DNA of 64,000 bases, from assembly GCF_905163445.1 (NCBI RefSeq), contig NC_053194.1:16720921-16784920 (forward strand). The letters are read 5' to 3'. Of this stretch, positions 11,375 to 23,300 are shown piece by piece. The position numbers and the translations under genes were made by a program. Positions within the stretch are counted from its first letter, which is position 1. Each line of letters begins with the position of its first letter. This DNA is from Pararge aegeria. Its lineage: Eukaryota; Arthropoda; Insecta; Lepidoptera; Nymphalidae. Below the pieces are notes generated by a model. That model searched no databases. It saw nothing but the letters and a program-made list of their open reading frames with translations, and was not told the origin of the DNA.

Positions 11375-11790
11375 TATGGAGGGTAGAGGTAAGGAGGATC
11401 ATCTGTGTTTATGAAAGTGTCGTCAAAATGTATTAAATTAGGATGGCGCCACATATGCATCAAGGTAACTCTTAAAAGAAGCGCCAAACCAAATATTGTT
11501 AGAGTAGGCTTGAAAAATAAACAAGGAAGTAAGGTTATATTTACCACAATATTTTGTACAACGTAAGTTGTTGAAATTCTCAATAATTAACTACTTTAGT
11601 CGATAATGACATTAAATTTTTTAACTCGGCATACTTCAATTCATCTACGATTGCTACATTCATACCATACCCTGTGCATCCACCAGCGCCATTGTGGAGG
11701 ATTTTTGAACTGTTATTTAGCGCATACAACTGGACACTTTTTCAACTTTTCTCCCATATAAGATGACTCACCTTACCTCTACCCTCCATA
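11375..11790. mobile_element. hAT-like MITE with 8-bp target duplication (copy A)
   Basis: A 416-bp element bounded by inverted ends TATGGAGGGTAGAGGTAAGG and CCTTACCTCTACCCTCCATA. It is flanked on both sides by the same 8 bp, CTTTGAGC (11367-11374 and 11791-11798). An 8-bp duplication is the signature of hAT-type transposition. A reversed second copy sits at 44885-45320. It has no transposase, so it is non-autonomous. The ORF at 11374-11583 lies inside the element. Confidence 0.88.
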
Positions 11791-14546
11791 CTTTGAGCAA
11801 GACGCAACTACCAAAGAGTCCCTACGCAGATGTGCTAAGCTGAGTGCCCGATCAAAGAGAAAGTCCCTGGAATAGTTTGCGAACTTGCTCTATCTCTCTT
11901 AGTCACATGCAAAGGATGCGGAAAGAAATTGATAGATCCTGGCGAATCTAATCAAGTAGTCTTTGAAAGATGTTCAAAATTTTAAAGAAATCTGTCCGTT
12001 TAAAATGCGTCAAAACCGCGCCCTAAGATGTCGGTTACAAACATACAAACAACCATACAATTATACAAGTGAAGCTAATATTAAGAGTGTAAAAAATTAA
12101 GAGTTCAGTAAACCTAAAAAACACTAAAAAAACACACGCTTGGCACAAAAACAAATTAATTTCTACCTTTTTGTTAAATTTTCTTAAACTACTGTTTTAT
12201 TATAGCAAAATTAAACGGTAAACCATTCACCATCAAATTTGTTAATATTAGAGAAAACGGCTATAAATAATGGTTAGAAATTAAAATTATTCATCGTAGT
12301 CTCATCATTCCTGTCCTGTCATCATTCTTGTCATTCTATAGTCCATAGATTTTATTAATTGACAAAAACCTTATTTTGCAAATTGAATAATCTTATCAAA
12401 TTAGTGTATTGTCATCGGTTCTCAATATGTCTACAAAGTTTGAACGAAATCAGACTGTTTAAAGAGGGTCAAAATCAAGTACATAGGAGTCCTTTAAAAA
12501 CATATATACGTGAAAATAATATAAAGCGTTAAAAAAAAATAGAGCGGCGATATGGAGCCCTAAATCAAAGAGGATATAAACACGAACTTATAAATTATAA
12601 TAATTATCGCGAGTGTTACCTATAATAGAACTTTAGTATAATTTTCTTGCTTTTTAGTAAATGACCGTTCATTTTAGACGGCTTATGATGCTTAATACTA
12701 TATATGTATATCGAGAATTTGTTGTGGCAGCTTTACATACTACGCATCTTAGTGTTTGTATCCTCATTGTGCTGTGGTTCTAAGCATCTCCTAATATAAT
12801 ATATCATAAACAAAATAACAAGTCACATGCCCATGCAAAAGGGTTGCAGTATTAATTTATCATGCTAAAATGTTCAATTTTTTATCGCGTTTTATTCATA
12901 TAATAATTAGTTTTATTATGCTTCAGGAACAAATTTTGGAACGTTTTAAGTTCAACACTGCAGGCGCACCGTATCTCTCTTCTAATAACATTATGACGTA
13001 GTTGCCAGCAATAATTTAACTGACTCGTTGGTCTATAGCAGTTAACAATTATAGTAGTTAACAAGTTCTATTAGGTACATCCTGTAAGGCCAAGGTCATG
13101 TCAGGTCTATCAAGAAATCACCACGTGCCGAAAACACTTGAAAAAGCAATTGTCTCGGTTATTATAAATAACATATTTGAAAGTCCTTCAACGCGGTCTT
13201 TATAAGTGACGTGGCTTTTAACCAAAATATTTTGGGTCAGGCCAATTGCATATGGTCTATAGAAGCGCGCTAATCTCAGAAACTATTTGAGAGTTTTCAT
13301 CGGTTTACACAGGACACCGATGGATGTAATATGAAATTATTTTATTCCTCACAAAAAGCTCTTTTTGAATTTTGATTTTTTTTTTTTACTTACTATCACT
13401 GCTATCACATAACGTTAACCAGCAGTAGAGGTTTTTGGTAATATCTTGAATAAAATTGACTCATAAATTACGTCACGCGAATTTCACGATTTATGACCAG
13501 CAAGAAAGTCAAAATAATTATATCACTATAGAAGTTGCCTCGCTAACATTGTAATCACAGAATTAAGAACACACAGAAACCGTGTGCACGATTAATATTG
13601 AAGCCTCAAAAAACACTTGAACAAACGGTTAGTCACTTCACACACAGTCAATTATTTTACCTCTAAATGGGAAAATAAGAAGTTTGTGAGCTAGCAACAT
13701 TCCGCGGGTGTGAAATGAGACGTGCGCGGGGCGTTTTTAGTTGCACACAATGCACTGCATACAATAAGGAATGAGGATTCTCTAAATTTTTAATTCTGTG
13801 ATTGTAATAATGGTAGATAATATTTATATATAATGTCGCTTGATTTAACGACAAACTCCCTAAAGCGTCGAAATCTTCTTTGGTTGGTATAGCTTATATT
13901 CCATACATTGATACATTCCGTATGTGTGTATGTGCCCCTCTTATAACTTTTGAAAGGATTGATCGATTGGAATGAACTAAACAGGGTTCCGAAGAGTTCG
14001 ACCAAATTAGATTTCCTTAAAATTGAACTAATTCGAACCAGATTTTGAGAAATCTCGAAAATAAAAAATTAAAAAGTTTTTTGGGATCACTCCCTAACGG
14101 CACTATCTTAACCTTTAAAAAACCACGTAGAATGCTGTTTTGGAAATCAAAATCGGTTGATTCGTTCGAGAGTTATCGTTGTCGAAAGAAAACAAAAAAA
14201 AAGTTGTTTTTTCGGATTTACTTCGAAATACCTAGTTCGATCAATTCAAACCTAATTATCATTTATGAGGCTTAAAAAACCGCGTCGATCTCAACCGAGA
14301 ACGTGAAAATCATTCATTAAAAGTTATTGCGATTTGAAAAGTTATATCTAACAGCTATCTCTTTGAGCTCAAAATGACAATGACAAAATGTAAATTATAA
14401 GTGCAATTTCGCGCGCTTAGTTATGGAATTAGCGGGAAGTTGCAGGGATGGCCATTTAAGGTCAACCGTTTTCCTAATTTTTTTTTGTCATAACTGCTAT
14501 CTCAGTATACCTATTGTATAAATTTTAAATGCATATAAAAATTTTC

Positions 14547-14640
14547 GGATCCGACAGGATTTGAACCTGCGCTGGCAATCGCGGCCTGAGCGCTTTATCC
14601 AAGTAAGCTTCGGCTATACCGTCGATGCCGAAATTAGTAA
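14547..14640 (-). repeat. tRNA-like SINE-derived fragment
   Basis: The minus strand shows a B-box-like GGTTCAAATCC with a pairing T stem and an A-box-like 'tatagccgaagcttacttgg'. The acceptor ends do not pair well and the anticodon arm is irregular. It is best read as a SINE head or tRNA pseudogene, not a working tRNA. Confidence 0.4.
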
Positions 14641-15900
14641 CCTGGCTTTAACATCAGCCTTATAGCGACTGTATACCTACTTCTTGAAAACAGCTTATAT
14701 GGTTCCTAAATTTTACTAAAAATAATATAGACTTAGATCTTACAAATAAATAGATCATTTTAAGTCGAGCGTTTTCAATTCAAATTGAGCCATTTCAATT
14801 CTGCTACACATCCACACTAAGTGTTAGGTAAGAGTGTTTGCATATGCGGCACTTTTTGTAGAGCTGATCATCAGGCCGATTATAATTCTACACGTTTATA
14901 AAAGCGACTTTTTGTAGAAATTTTGCGTTTACCGTATGAAATTATTTAAATTATAGGTATACGCGAAGGAAATAATCGGGTACCGAGTGGCGTGGATTGT
15001 CTTAGAAGGACGTGACATAAAAAAAATTCATCATACCACATCTTAATAAGTTTCATTTAAAAAATAAAGCTCAGGCAGGGATAAGTGGTTTAAATACGCG
15101 GGCCCCTTCTCGCGCGGCCCGTAGCAATGGCTACTCTTGCTACGAGGTTAATCTGGCACTGTGTATTGTCGAAAAAGTTCCTACTGATACGCGCAATAGA
15201 GACGAGAGAGAAAATAAGCGATGTTTATAGACGCTTTGGATTAAATAGCTCTAACGTGTCCACAATATGGAAAAAAAAGGAAAAATTCTATAAGCCGTGA
15301 AGGGTGGGTGGATTTTGTCCAAAAAATTACAGAAATTTGTAATAGGAAGTTTCTCTCTCCATTTATCAACTCTATTACTTCAATATGCATTATCGTTATA
15401 AAGAGTTTACAAAATTCAATCATTTATTTTAATAATTTTAATGTGTAAGCTGCACCCCAACAGTGTTTTCATGTTAATGCTAAAATAAATTGGCTTTTGC
15501 CGTCGAGAAATTCTTTCTTAGCGGATACAAATGCTTAAAATTGAAACCGATTTCTTTTTTGCTACCAGTACCGTATAAAGCTAGGTACTTTCAGCATTGT
15601 TAATACCATGGGAAGTATTATCACACTTTTTAGACTTATTTCCTCCTCCCGCTTTTTTAAACTATGAGCGTAAAGTTAAGTTTTTTTTATGATATCACGG
15701 CTGCTAGGTCAATTATGCTGTTTTTTGCACCAAAACCGTAATAGCGTAGCTCAAATAGTATGTTTAAATGCTTAGCCCTTATTATAAGTGATTTCTTTTG
15801 GTTAGACCAATCTTACTAAATAAAAACTTCATTTAGAACAGATTAATTTTCTTGGAATAAAAAATTGCTCTTTAGATTTTTTAAACCAGGATGTTTTATG

Positions 15901-16043
15901 CAGTGGCGTGCACTTCATACATGCACAGAAGCATTGCATACCCTAAAAATTATGTATTACTTATAAAGGGGATGGATTTTTCCATTTTATGCTATTTCCC
16001 TTCTTTATGCATACCCTGGTCAAAAACCCTGTGCACGCCACTA
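15901..16043. mobile_element. CAGTGGCGTGCAC MITE (copy 1)
   Basis: The left end CAGTGGCGTGCAC is matched by GTGCACGCCACTA at the right. The interior is largely palindromic ('gcataccct' and 'catttta' blocks). Related copies are at 28413-28500 and 31460-31589. No clean target duplication could be read for this copy. Confidence 0.75.
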
Positions 16044-17939
16044 TTTGTATACAAAAAAACATTGTACAAAAAAGCTGTAGGTCTTTTGGATCAGAACATA
16101 TTGTAATCATTATTTTATTATGCGTTGTTTGATATAAATTATTTTATTAGATCTATAATAAGAATAAAACCCTTGGTAAGGGCTCTATTTATGAGTTTTT
16201 GAACCAGAGATTTTGTGATCCGTAAGTGATACAGGGTACTTGATTTTTATAAATTTCATTGTAGCTATATTGAATAGCTGGTAGATGTCTTCTTAAGAAT
16301 GCGCAGCAAGGCAGCTTACATTTCATAGCAGTGCTGAAACTCGAAACAAGAAAACAAAGCAACTATACAATGCGTGCAAAAAGTCCTCGACGAAGAACAA
16401 ACCTAAAATAATTTAAAGAAAACCTGGAAATATGAACAAAAATCTGCGTCGAATTTTTTTTTTATTTAAGCACAAGTATGACAAACAATTAAGCATGCAA
16501 TTTCTCTGCAAATCTATATAATGAACTAATTATATTGATGTGATTCCGTATAACCTAAATGTCTACACCCCCCTTAAATATACTTTTTATTATTAGACAG
16601 TTAAATGTGCGACAATCCCAATTAATTGTCCAAAAGTAAAATATTTATATAAACACTCCTAAACTAGAGAATTCTTGAAAATTTTATATTATTATAAGAT
16701 AATATTTTGTATTCCATTAATTATTTTTATTGCTGTTATTTACTAGTCTATGCAAGATTTAATTAGTTAGAGAAAAACTATATCCTATATGTGGCCTACA
16801 CCTTCACCGAATAAAACAAATGATAACTAAAATGTGATTAAAAGAATAAAATATCAATAGTTTGATATAACAATTAAATGAAATTAACTAAGATAAAAAT
16901 GCCAATTTGAACAAATAGTAGATAGATGTTACAATTTTGAAATATTACTACTTCACAGTTAATAAAAATACAAGATTAACTACGAAGTGTTACGATTTAT
17001 CTTCGCTTAGAGATTGTTAACTCTAGGTTATCCATTATCTTGATTTCTTCTTCTTTGTTCGATACGATGTTCCAGAAGGTTCCAGTTGATTAGGGTGACG
17101 CGAGCGACTGTTGAGGCCTTTTGCACGCATTGCTAGCGATATTAATGCATGTCGGAATAGAATATTATATAATTTATTTCGCAAGTTGATTACAACAATT
17201 TCTGAAGTATACATTAGTTATACATTAGTATTATACATTGTGATCCGATTCCGACATGATGATTTTAATATAAAAAGTAGACGCCCGCCGAGTACAACTG
17301 TGCCAAATTTAATTTATATTCTTGAAAAAATGTTACAATATATATATTATAAGTACACTGTATAAATAAGTACTTGTTAACATTTAAAATACGAAATAAT
17401 TTGTTCATTTTATAAAGAATTAAAATATTGCAACATTTTCCCCGCCTCGTTTCTGTATTTTATGAATAAAAATAACATCAAACATCAGAAAATGAGACCA
17501 ACAAATATAAGCTAATGCATCACATTTTTTTTATGTAACAGGTCAATCTGAACTTAATGTGAGTTTTGTATTTTCAATCTATTATCTGTAGTGGCAGTTT
17601 TAGTTACACAGGTTCTAAGGATTAAGATTTGTCACATTTTAAATAATATGATATTTGTATCGTTTGTTTATAAAAGTAAACGCCATCTAGTTAAACTACT
17701 GGTAAATATTACTGTCGCTAGATGGCGCTGTTCCGATTCCATATAAATCGTAGTTAACTTTCAATGATCTAATAAGAAAACATAGGTAGACAATCTCACA
17801 CTTAGAACTCAGTTCTACGAGCTGGAAGTCTTTAGATACATTTGTTTTTAACGATAGACTGGAATGCGAGTGGACGTAAAATGTGATACATTAGCGGATA
17901 CAGTTGCGTGCAATTGTTCTAGACGCGCGTACACCGTAC

Positions 17940-18033
17940 CTGGCCCCGGTCGCTCCACTTGAGCGCCGAGGCGCGTTCCTCTTCGTCGCCGCCGGTTTCG
18001 TAGACGCCTTCTAGCGCTTTAGCCCTTAACCGG
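17940..18033 (-). CDS. Orphan internal-exon-like block, gene unknown
   Basis: On the minus strand a T/G-rich stretch ends at CAG, followed by 94 bases that stay open and finish exactly at a CAG|GTACGG donor. The reading is RLRAKALEGVYETGG, then DEEERASALKWSDRGQ. The block is GC-rich and codon-biased inside AT-rich surroundings, as the SCAF exons are. I do not recognise the family. It lies about 0.9 kb beyond the SCAF stop codon, so it may belong to another minus-strand gene whose other exons were not found, or to an alternative SCAF 3' end. Confidence 0.35.
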
Positions 18034-18958
18034 CTGGCCGGCAAACAAAACACCAAGCTACTCCAGTAAGGCACTCGTATATTTCAACTTTTGCATATAA
18101 AATTAATCTTTGGCGTTATAACGGCGGCGTGCGTCCCGTAGCTCTATATACCGTTTCACGACTGGCGAGGCATGTGACATGTTTTAAACGACACGTGTTG
18201 TACCGGTTCCTAGAAATTCAATTGACTATGTTCGATATCGAACGACATCGGTTTAACTGGCAGTGTTTCAGACAATTCCTATAAATGTGTGAAATTAAGT
18301 GAGCGAACCAACTCGATTAACTAAGAATACTTTTTATCTTAAATTTACTATGAAAATTAAAAATCCCGATCCAAGCCTCCGATCAATTAATCAATTTTAC
18401 GGATTCAGGATAACAGTTCTTTGTATTTCAGAATGAGAAGTAAAATTTTCGCTCTTATATAGCTTTCTAAAAGCCCAAAGCCAATAAACAAAAATAACGG
18501 AAGTTGTTATTTTTATTTTGAACTGTCTAAAAAAACTTTGCAATTGAGTTGAGCACCTAAAGGTGTCAATAATCTAATTTTACCAAACATCTAACCTTAT
18601 TGTATCATATCAAACTAACTCTTTCATTTAACGTCAAAAAGAACTTTATATTAGTATTACTGTAACTAAATAGCTAAACTTTGATTATACCTCTGTTTAA
18701 AATAATTATTTGCCGAGTTTTATATGAGGAACCTAAAATAGTTGGTCTGAAATTGTTTGCCTTATTTAATTAGACCAAGCTTTAATATGTAAGTCACAGT
18801 GCTCACAGTTCGTGAAACGGACATAATTTGCTTCGTCACAAAGTAAATTGCAGGCAAACGTCGCGCACTGTCTTCTCTCCCCATCCGCGGGCAACAGCCT
18901 GCCCGCGTCACCCGAATCATTTCCATTGGAAATATCCAGTCTGCCATTTTCTCCTATG

Positions 18959-20355
18959 TCAAGCCAGTCCCTCTTTGCTTTCATTAGGGGTTTCTAGGGG
19001 ACCCTCTGCAGGGTCTTCCTTAGGTTCTGGCTCTTGGCTGAATATGTCGTCAGATCTCAATGTCTCCTCTACAAGATCCAAGGTGTTGTCTGTTTCCAGC
19101 ACCACATGTGCTGGTGGTGCTACAGCGAAGCTTGTATCCACCGTTTCGTTCGCGTCGTACAAATCCATCGGACCCTGATCAGTTTCCATTGCTTCGGCTG
19201 GTTCGTTCGATTCGCAACTATGTTCATTAGGTTCGGTGTAGTTTGGTTCATCTTCCTGCTCGTTAATTATAGGTTCATGTTCGTTGCTTGTGTCATCTGC
19301 GACAGATGCTTGAGCTTCATTTATCTCTTCACCAACGAAGCTCTCTTGTGCACTTGGTTCGTCTTGACTAGGATTCAATAGATGGGTAGCTTCGTTGTTT
19401 TCACTTTGGATAATATCAGTAGCACATGGCTCTTCTGGTTTTCTTTCGACTTGACTCTCGTCTGCAGCCCCCCACCTGGATTTCCTATCTTTATCTCTCC
19501 TTTCTCTTTTCTCTTTGTGTTCTTTAGGTTCCCTAGTTTGCTGTTCTCTAGGCTGATCTTCTCTAGGTTCTCTAGGATTATTTTCTTTAGGTTCTCTAGG
19601 TTGGTCTTCTCTGGGTTGGTCTTCCCTAGGTTCTCTAGGTTGTTCTTCTCTAGGTGGTCTAGATCTGTCATCGAATGTTCTTCTTCTGTCATTTCGGTCT
19701 CTATTATACCTGTCCTCATGATCTCTGCCCCCTCTACGGTCTCTTCTCCTGTCATCCCACTCGTTTCTTCTGTCCCAGTCCCTCTCCCTATCTCCGTTCC
19801 AACCTCTGTCATTGTACTGTTCTCTATCATCGAATCTTCTATTTCCTCTGTCGAAAAATTCAGGCGGGCCATCAAATCTTGGTCCGTCAAAGGACCTATC
19901 TCCATCAAACCCGTCAAACTGTCTCGGACCATCAAACGGAGGTCGAGGTCCGGGTCCATCAAATGGTGGTCTGGGCCCATCGAAAGGCGGTCTAGGTCCG
20001 TCGAACGGTGGTCGCGGTCCATCAAAAGGCGGCCTCGGTCCATCGAAAGGCGGACGCGGCCCATCAAACGGTGGTCTTGGGCCATCAAACGGTGGCCTTG
20101 GGCCATCAAATGGAGGCCTCGGTCCGTCGAATGGTCTCGGACCATCGAAGGGCGGTCTAGGTCCGTCGAACGGTGGCCGTGGTCCATCGAAAGGTGGTCG
20201 GCTGCCATCGAACGGCATTCGATTAAACGGTGGCCTATCAAACATCGGTGGGCCTCCTTCAAAGGGAGGTCTCTCAAACGGTGGCCTGTTAAAAGGCGGA
20301 GGGCCCATTCCGTTGAACCTGGGCCCAAAGGGCGTCGGCATATCCATCCACGGCC
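18959..20355 (-). other. SCAF8: SCAF terminal exon with RPPFDGP heptad array
   Basis: The last coding exon starts after a TTTCAG acceptor with GPWMDMPTPFGPRFNG, echoing human SGPWNRGFG. About a dozen RPPFDGP heptads follow, then a DRRRDRRGGRD basic stretch, repeated REPRE/EDQPRE units, the positive patch KEKRERRDKDRKSRWG and a long acidic tail, stopping at 18959. The plus-strand ORFs over the same bases (up to 325 aa, at 19382-20381) are antisense shadows of the repeat. Confidence 0.9.
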
Positions 20356-23300
20356 CTGAAATAAGATTGGTTCATGTTTAAGCTACGGTCGATTTGTTGC
20401 AAGATAATTACATTAGAGCAGACCATACCTCTCATTGGATGACTAGCGAGCGGACCTCTCATTCTTAATTCTGTAAATTAAAATAACATACATATAGTTA
20501 ACATTTTGTCAAATATTCATTTAGTACTAAGTAGCTGATAAAATCATTGAACCGAAATTAAGTTTTTCTCTTCAAATTCTGATACAAAATTATGATAATA
20601 GATTGTTACTACTTTGTGAATGTTAAAAATAAAAATCATTTTAAGCCTTGTGATATTGTTTGGCCAAACGGCCGAAGCGACTCTGCATCAGGTTTGGCAA
20701 AATTTGCTTTTCTCTGTCTGTCGATTTGGACTGTATTTGATGACATGTTATACAACTTCTGGCTAAACCACTCTTTGACTGACATTTTATGGTGTGATTA
20801 CTAACCAGCTCTGAAGGCGGGCGGTTGGAGGGCGCGCGGGGGCGGAATAGCTGTCCATCCTCCACCACCTTCCTCGCCACCTTCGTTATCTGCAAGGAAG
20901 TTAAAGTTAACTCGGAGAACTCTCTCGGTCAGTCAACTAAAGCTCTAAAGGATATTCCATGGAAAGATTACTACTATCACGATGTTCCACTGCCACGTTC
21001 AACTCTTACTACTCACAAAATTCTGTAGTGGAAGTACTGAAAATAATATTTGTAACTAACTTTATAACTTATATAAAAACTTGTTTTAAATAGCTGAGTA
21101 ATTAATCCATATTTTAAAAATATAAAATGTAAGAGATAAAAATGGTTATCCTTTGAAGATAAAAATATTAAACCATCGTGGACTTTATTATTGATCTTTT
21201 TAAAATATACAATTCCGTAGTACATTGATCTATATTAAAAGGTTAAGAAACCTGTTTTCAAAGGTTTGCCGAGTCCACCAATCCGCACCGAGTCAGCGTT
21301 GAATAAAGATACACCTGAAGTTGGCTTATCTGTGTAAAGCAAGAAGAAAAAGAAACTCACTGCTATTCCTATCACCCTCGTCGACGGGGGGTGGCAGGTC
21401 CAGCAACGGAGGTCGTTCGCGACTGTCCCGGGAGTCACCGTCGCCGGGCAAGTCGTCATTTCTCACGTCGTCCCCGGCTTTACCGTTGGCCATCTCCCAC
21501 AGCCGCTCTTGTAGACTTTTCTCTGGATTGGAGTCGTTTGTTGCGTTGCGCGGTGACTTGTCGCGGCTTCTTTCTCTATAGGAGTTAATATTTTTTTTTC
21601 ATTTCTTACCTAACCACCTATTATCTTCATCACGATCAACCTATGGGATCGCGACAACTGTAATCGGTAAGGGTGGTTGGTAGACGTCTGGGAACGGGTT
21701 ACCCTACTAAAGCAAACGAGAGCGACATGCCGTGTTGGTTTTTAGTTTGGGTAACTTAACCTCTGTCCTGCCGAAAAGGACGGAGGTAGCAATAAAGATT
21801 TTTCACCACACCAAAAATAATACGCGAGAGAGAGTTATGTCTTCTCAATATCTCGTTTCTATCTCTATAGAAAAAAACGTGTAGCGGATAGAGATCATGG
21901 CGCGCATGCTAGCCCTATAGGTCAGGTAATGGGGGATTATAAAGCAGAACAAAAGAGCACAGGCTAATAAAAGCTTCTCACCGATTGCTGTCCCTAGAGC
22001 TAAACCTCGGGGCGCCGTCTCGATCCCTCCGGTCACGACCAGCACTACGGTCCGATCGGTCACCTCGGTCGCCGCGGTCTGGTCTGTCGCTGCGGTCACT
22101 TCGGTCGCTCCTGTCTCCACGTTCACCGCGCTCTCGGTCTTCCCTACCGCCTCTTCGATCGTCCTTTTCCCTAACAAGAGACATTTATATGATTATAGTG
22201 TAATATTTTGCATCTTAAATTATATTTTTATATGTGTATATAAATAAACAAATATAGTACGACACGTCTTCATCTAGCCCCAAAGTAAGCGTAGCTTGTG
22301 TTATGGGTAATAAGATGTTTGATGATTACTTTTATGAATAATATACGTAAATACTTATAATATACAGATAAACACCCAGACACTGAAAAATATTCTTGTT
22401 CATCACACAAACATTATCCAGTTGTGGGAATCGAACCCAGAAACTAGAAACTACTCAGAAAGCAGGGTCGCTGCCCACTGCGCCAATCGGCCATTATATA
22501 TTGTACCACCTGCCATGCATGTTTGACATGTTGTTAATACACCTTTGGTTTCCTTAGCCTTATTTTGTATTTTTTATTTTTGTTTTTCTACGTTGTTTAC
22601 AATAAAATTGAATAGTAAAATCTTCATATTGATTTAGCAAGGTTATTTTTTTCTTCTTTTCCCTGTAGATAAGTAGTGCTATATGATTTAAGTACGCATA
22701 AGTATAAAGGACGCAAGTTTTAAGGACGCATAAGTATATTTATTTTTCCATAGAAACTAAATAAAACCGTTCTTAGTGTTTACTTATTACGACGCTATTG
22801 AAGATTAAAGACCGACACGTGCATAGTACCTACGCTATGCGACGCGTACCTAATAAAGTGACAGGAGTCACATGATTTTATTCTGCATGTGATGTTAGGG
22901 TTGAATCTGATTTTATTCATTAAAAACTATGGCAGTGGTTTACTCAAAAACTATTAGGTTTTCGGTTTTACTGATAAGTCTTAGAGACAGTACATAATAT
23001 ACCTCTAATGCCTACATAGTATTATTTCAGTTTTCATTTACACATTGCATAAGACATTGCCTGTTTTCACTAAACCTAGGAAACAGTTAAATCAGATGTC
23101 TAATGATTTGGATGATGCGTATAGAAAAAAAAAAACGTTTCTCCTACGATTAAGAGCTTACCTGTCTCTATCCCGATTTCTGTCATTGCGGTCCCTTCTA
23201 TCCCGCTCCCGATTTTCTCCTCGGTCACGTGCTTCCCCCCGATCTCGAACCTCTCCTCGATCTCGAACTTCTCCGCGATCTCTAACTTCCGCCCGATCTC

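Larger units (their letters stand above)
10492..17939. other. AT-rich intergenic region
   Basis: Between TBCB and the SCAF locus. Supported contents are a hAT-like MITE (11375-11790), a tRNA-like fragment (14547-14640) and a CAGTGGCGTGCAC element (15901-16043). The short ORFs here (60-84 aa) lack domains, splice context or codon bias. Positions 16050-17900 are AT-rich with nothing recognised. Confidence 0.55.

Noticed and set aside
14547..14640. Functional tRNA gene
   Set aside because: Box B and the T stem are present, but the acceptor arm does not pair and the anticodon arm is irregular. It is more likely a SINE or tRNA pseudogene.
19382..20381. Long plus-strand ORFs (up to 325 aa) over the SCAF last exon
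   Set aside because: They are antisense readings of the RPPFDGP and Arg-rich repeats, which leave all frames open. The minus strand fits a splice acceptor and the SCAF phase chain.
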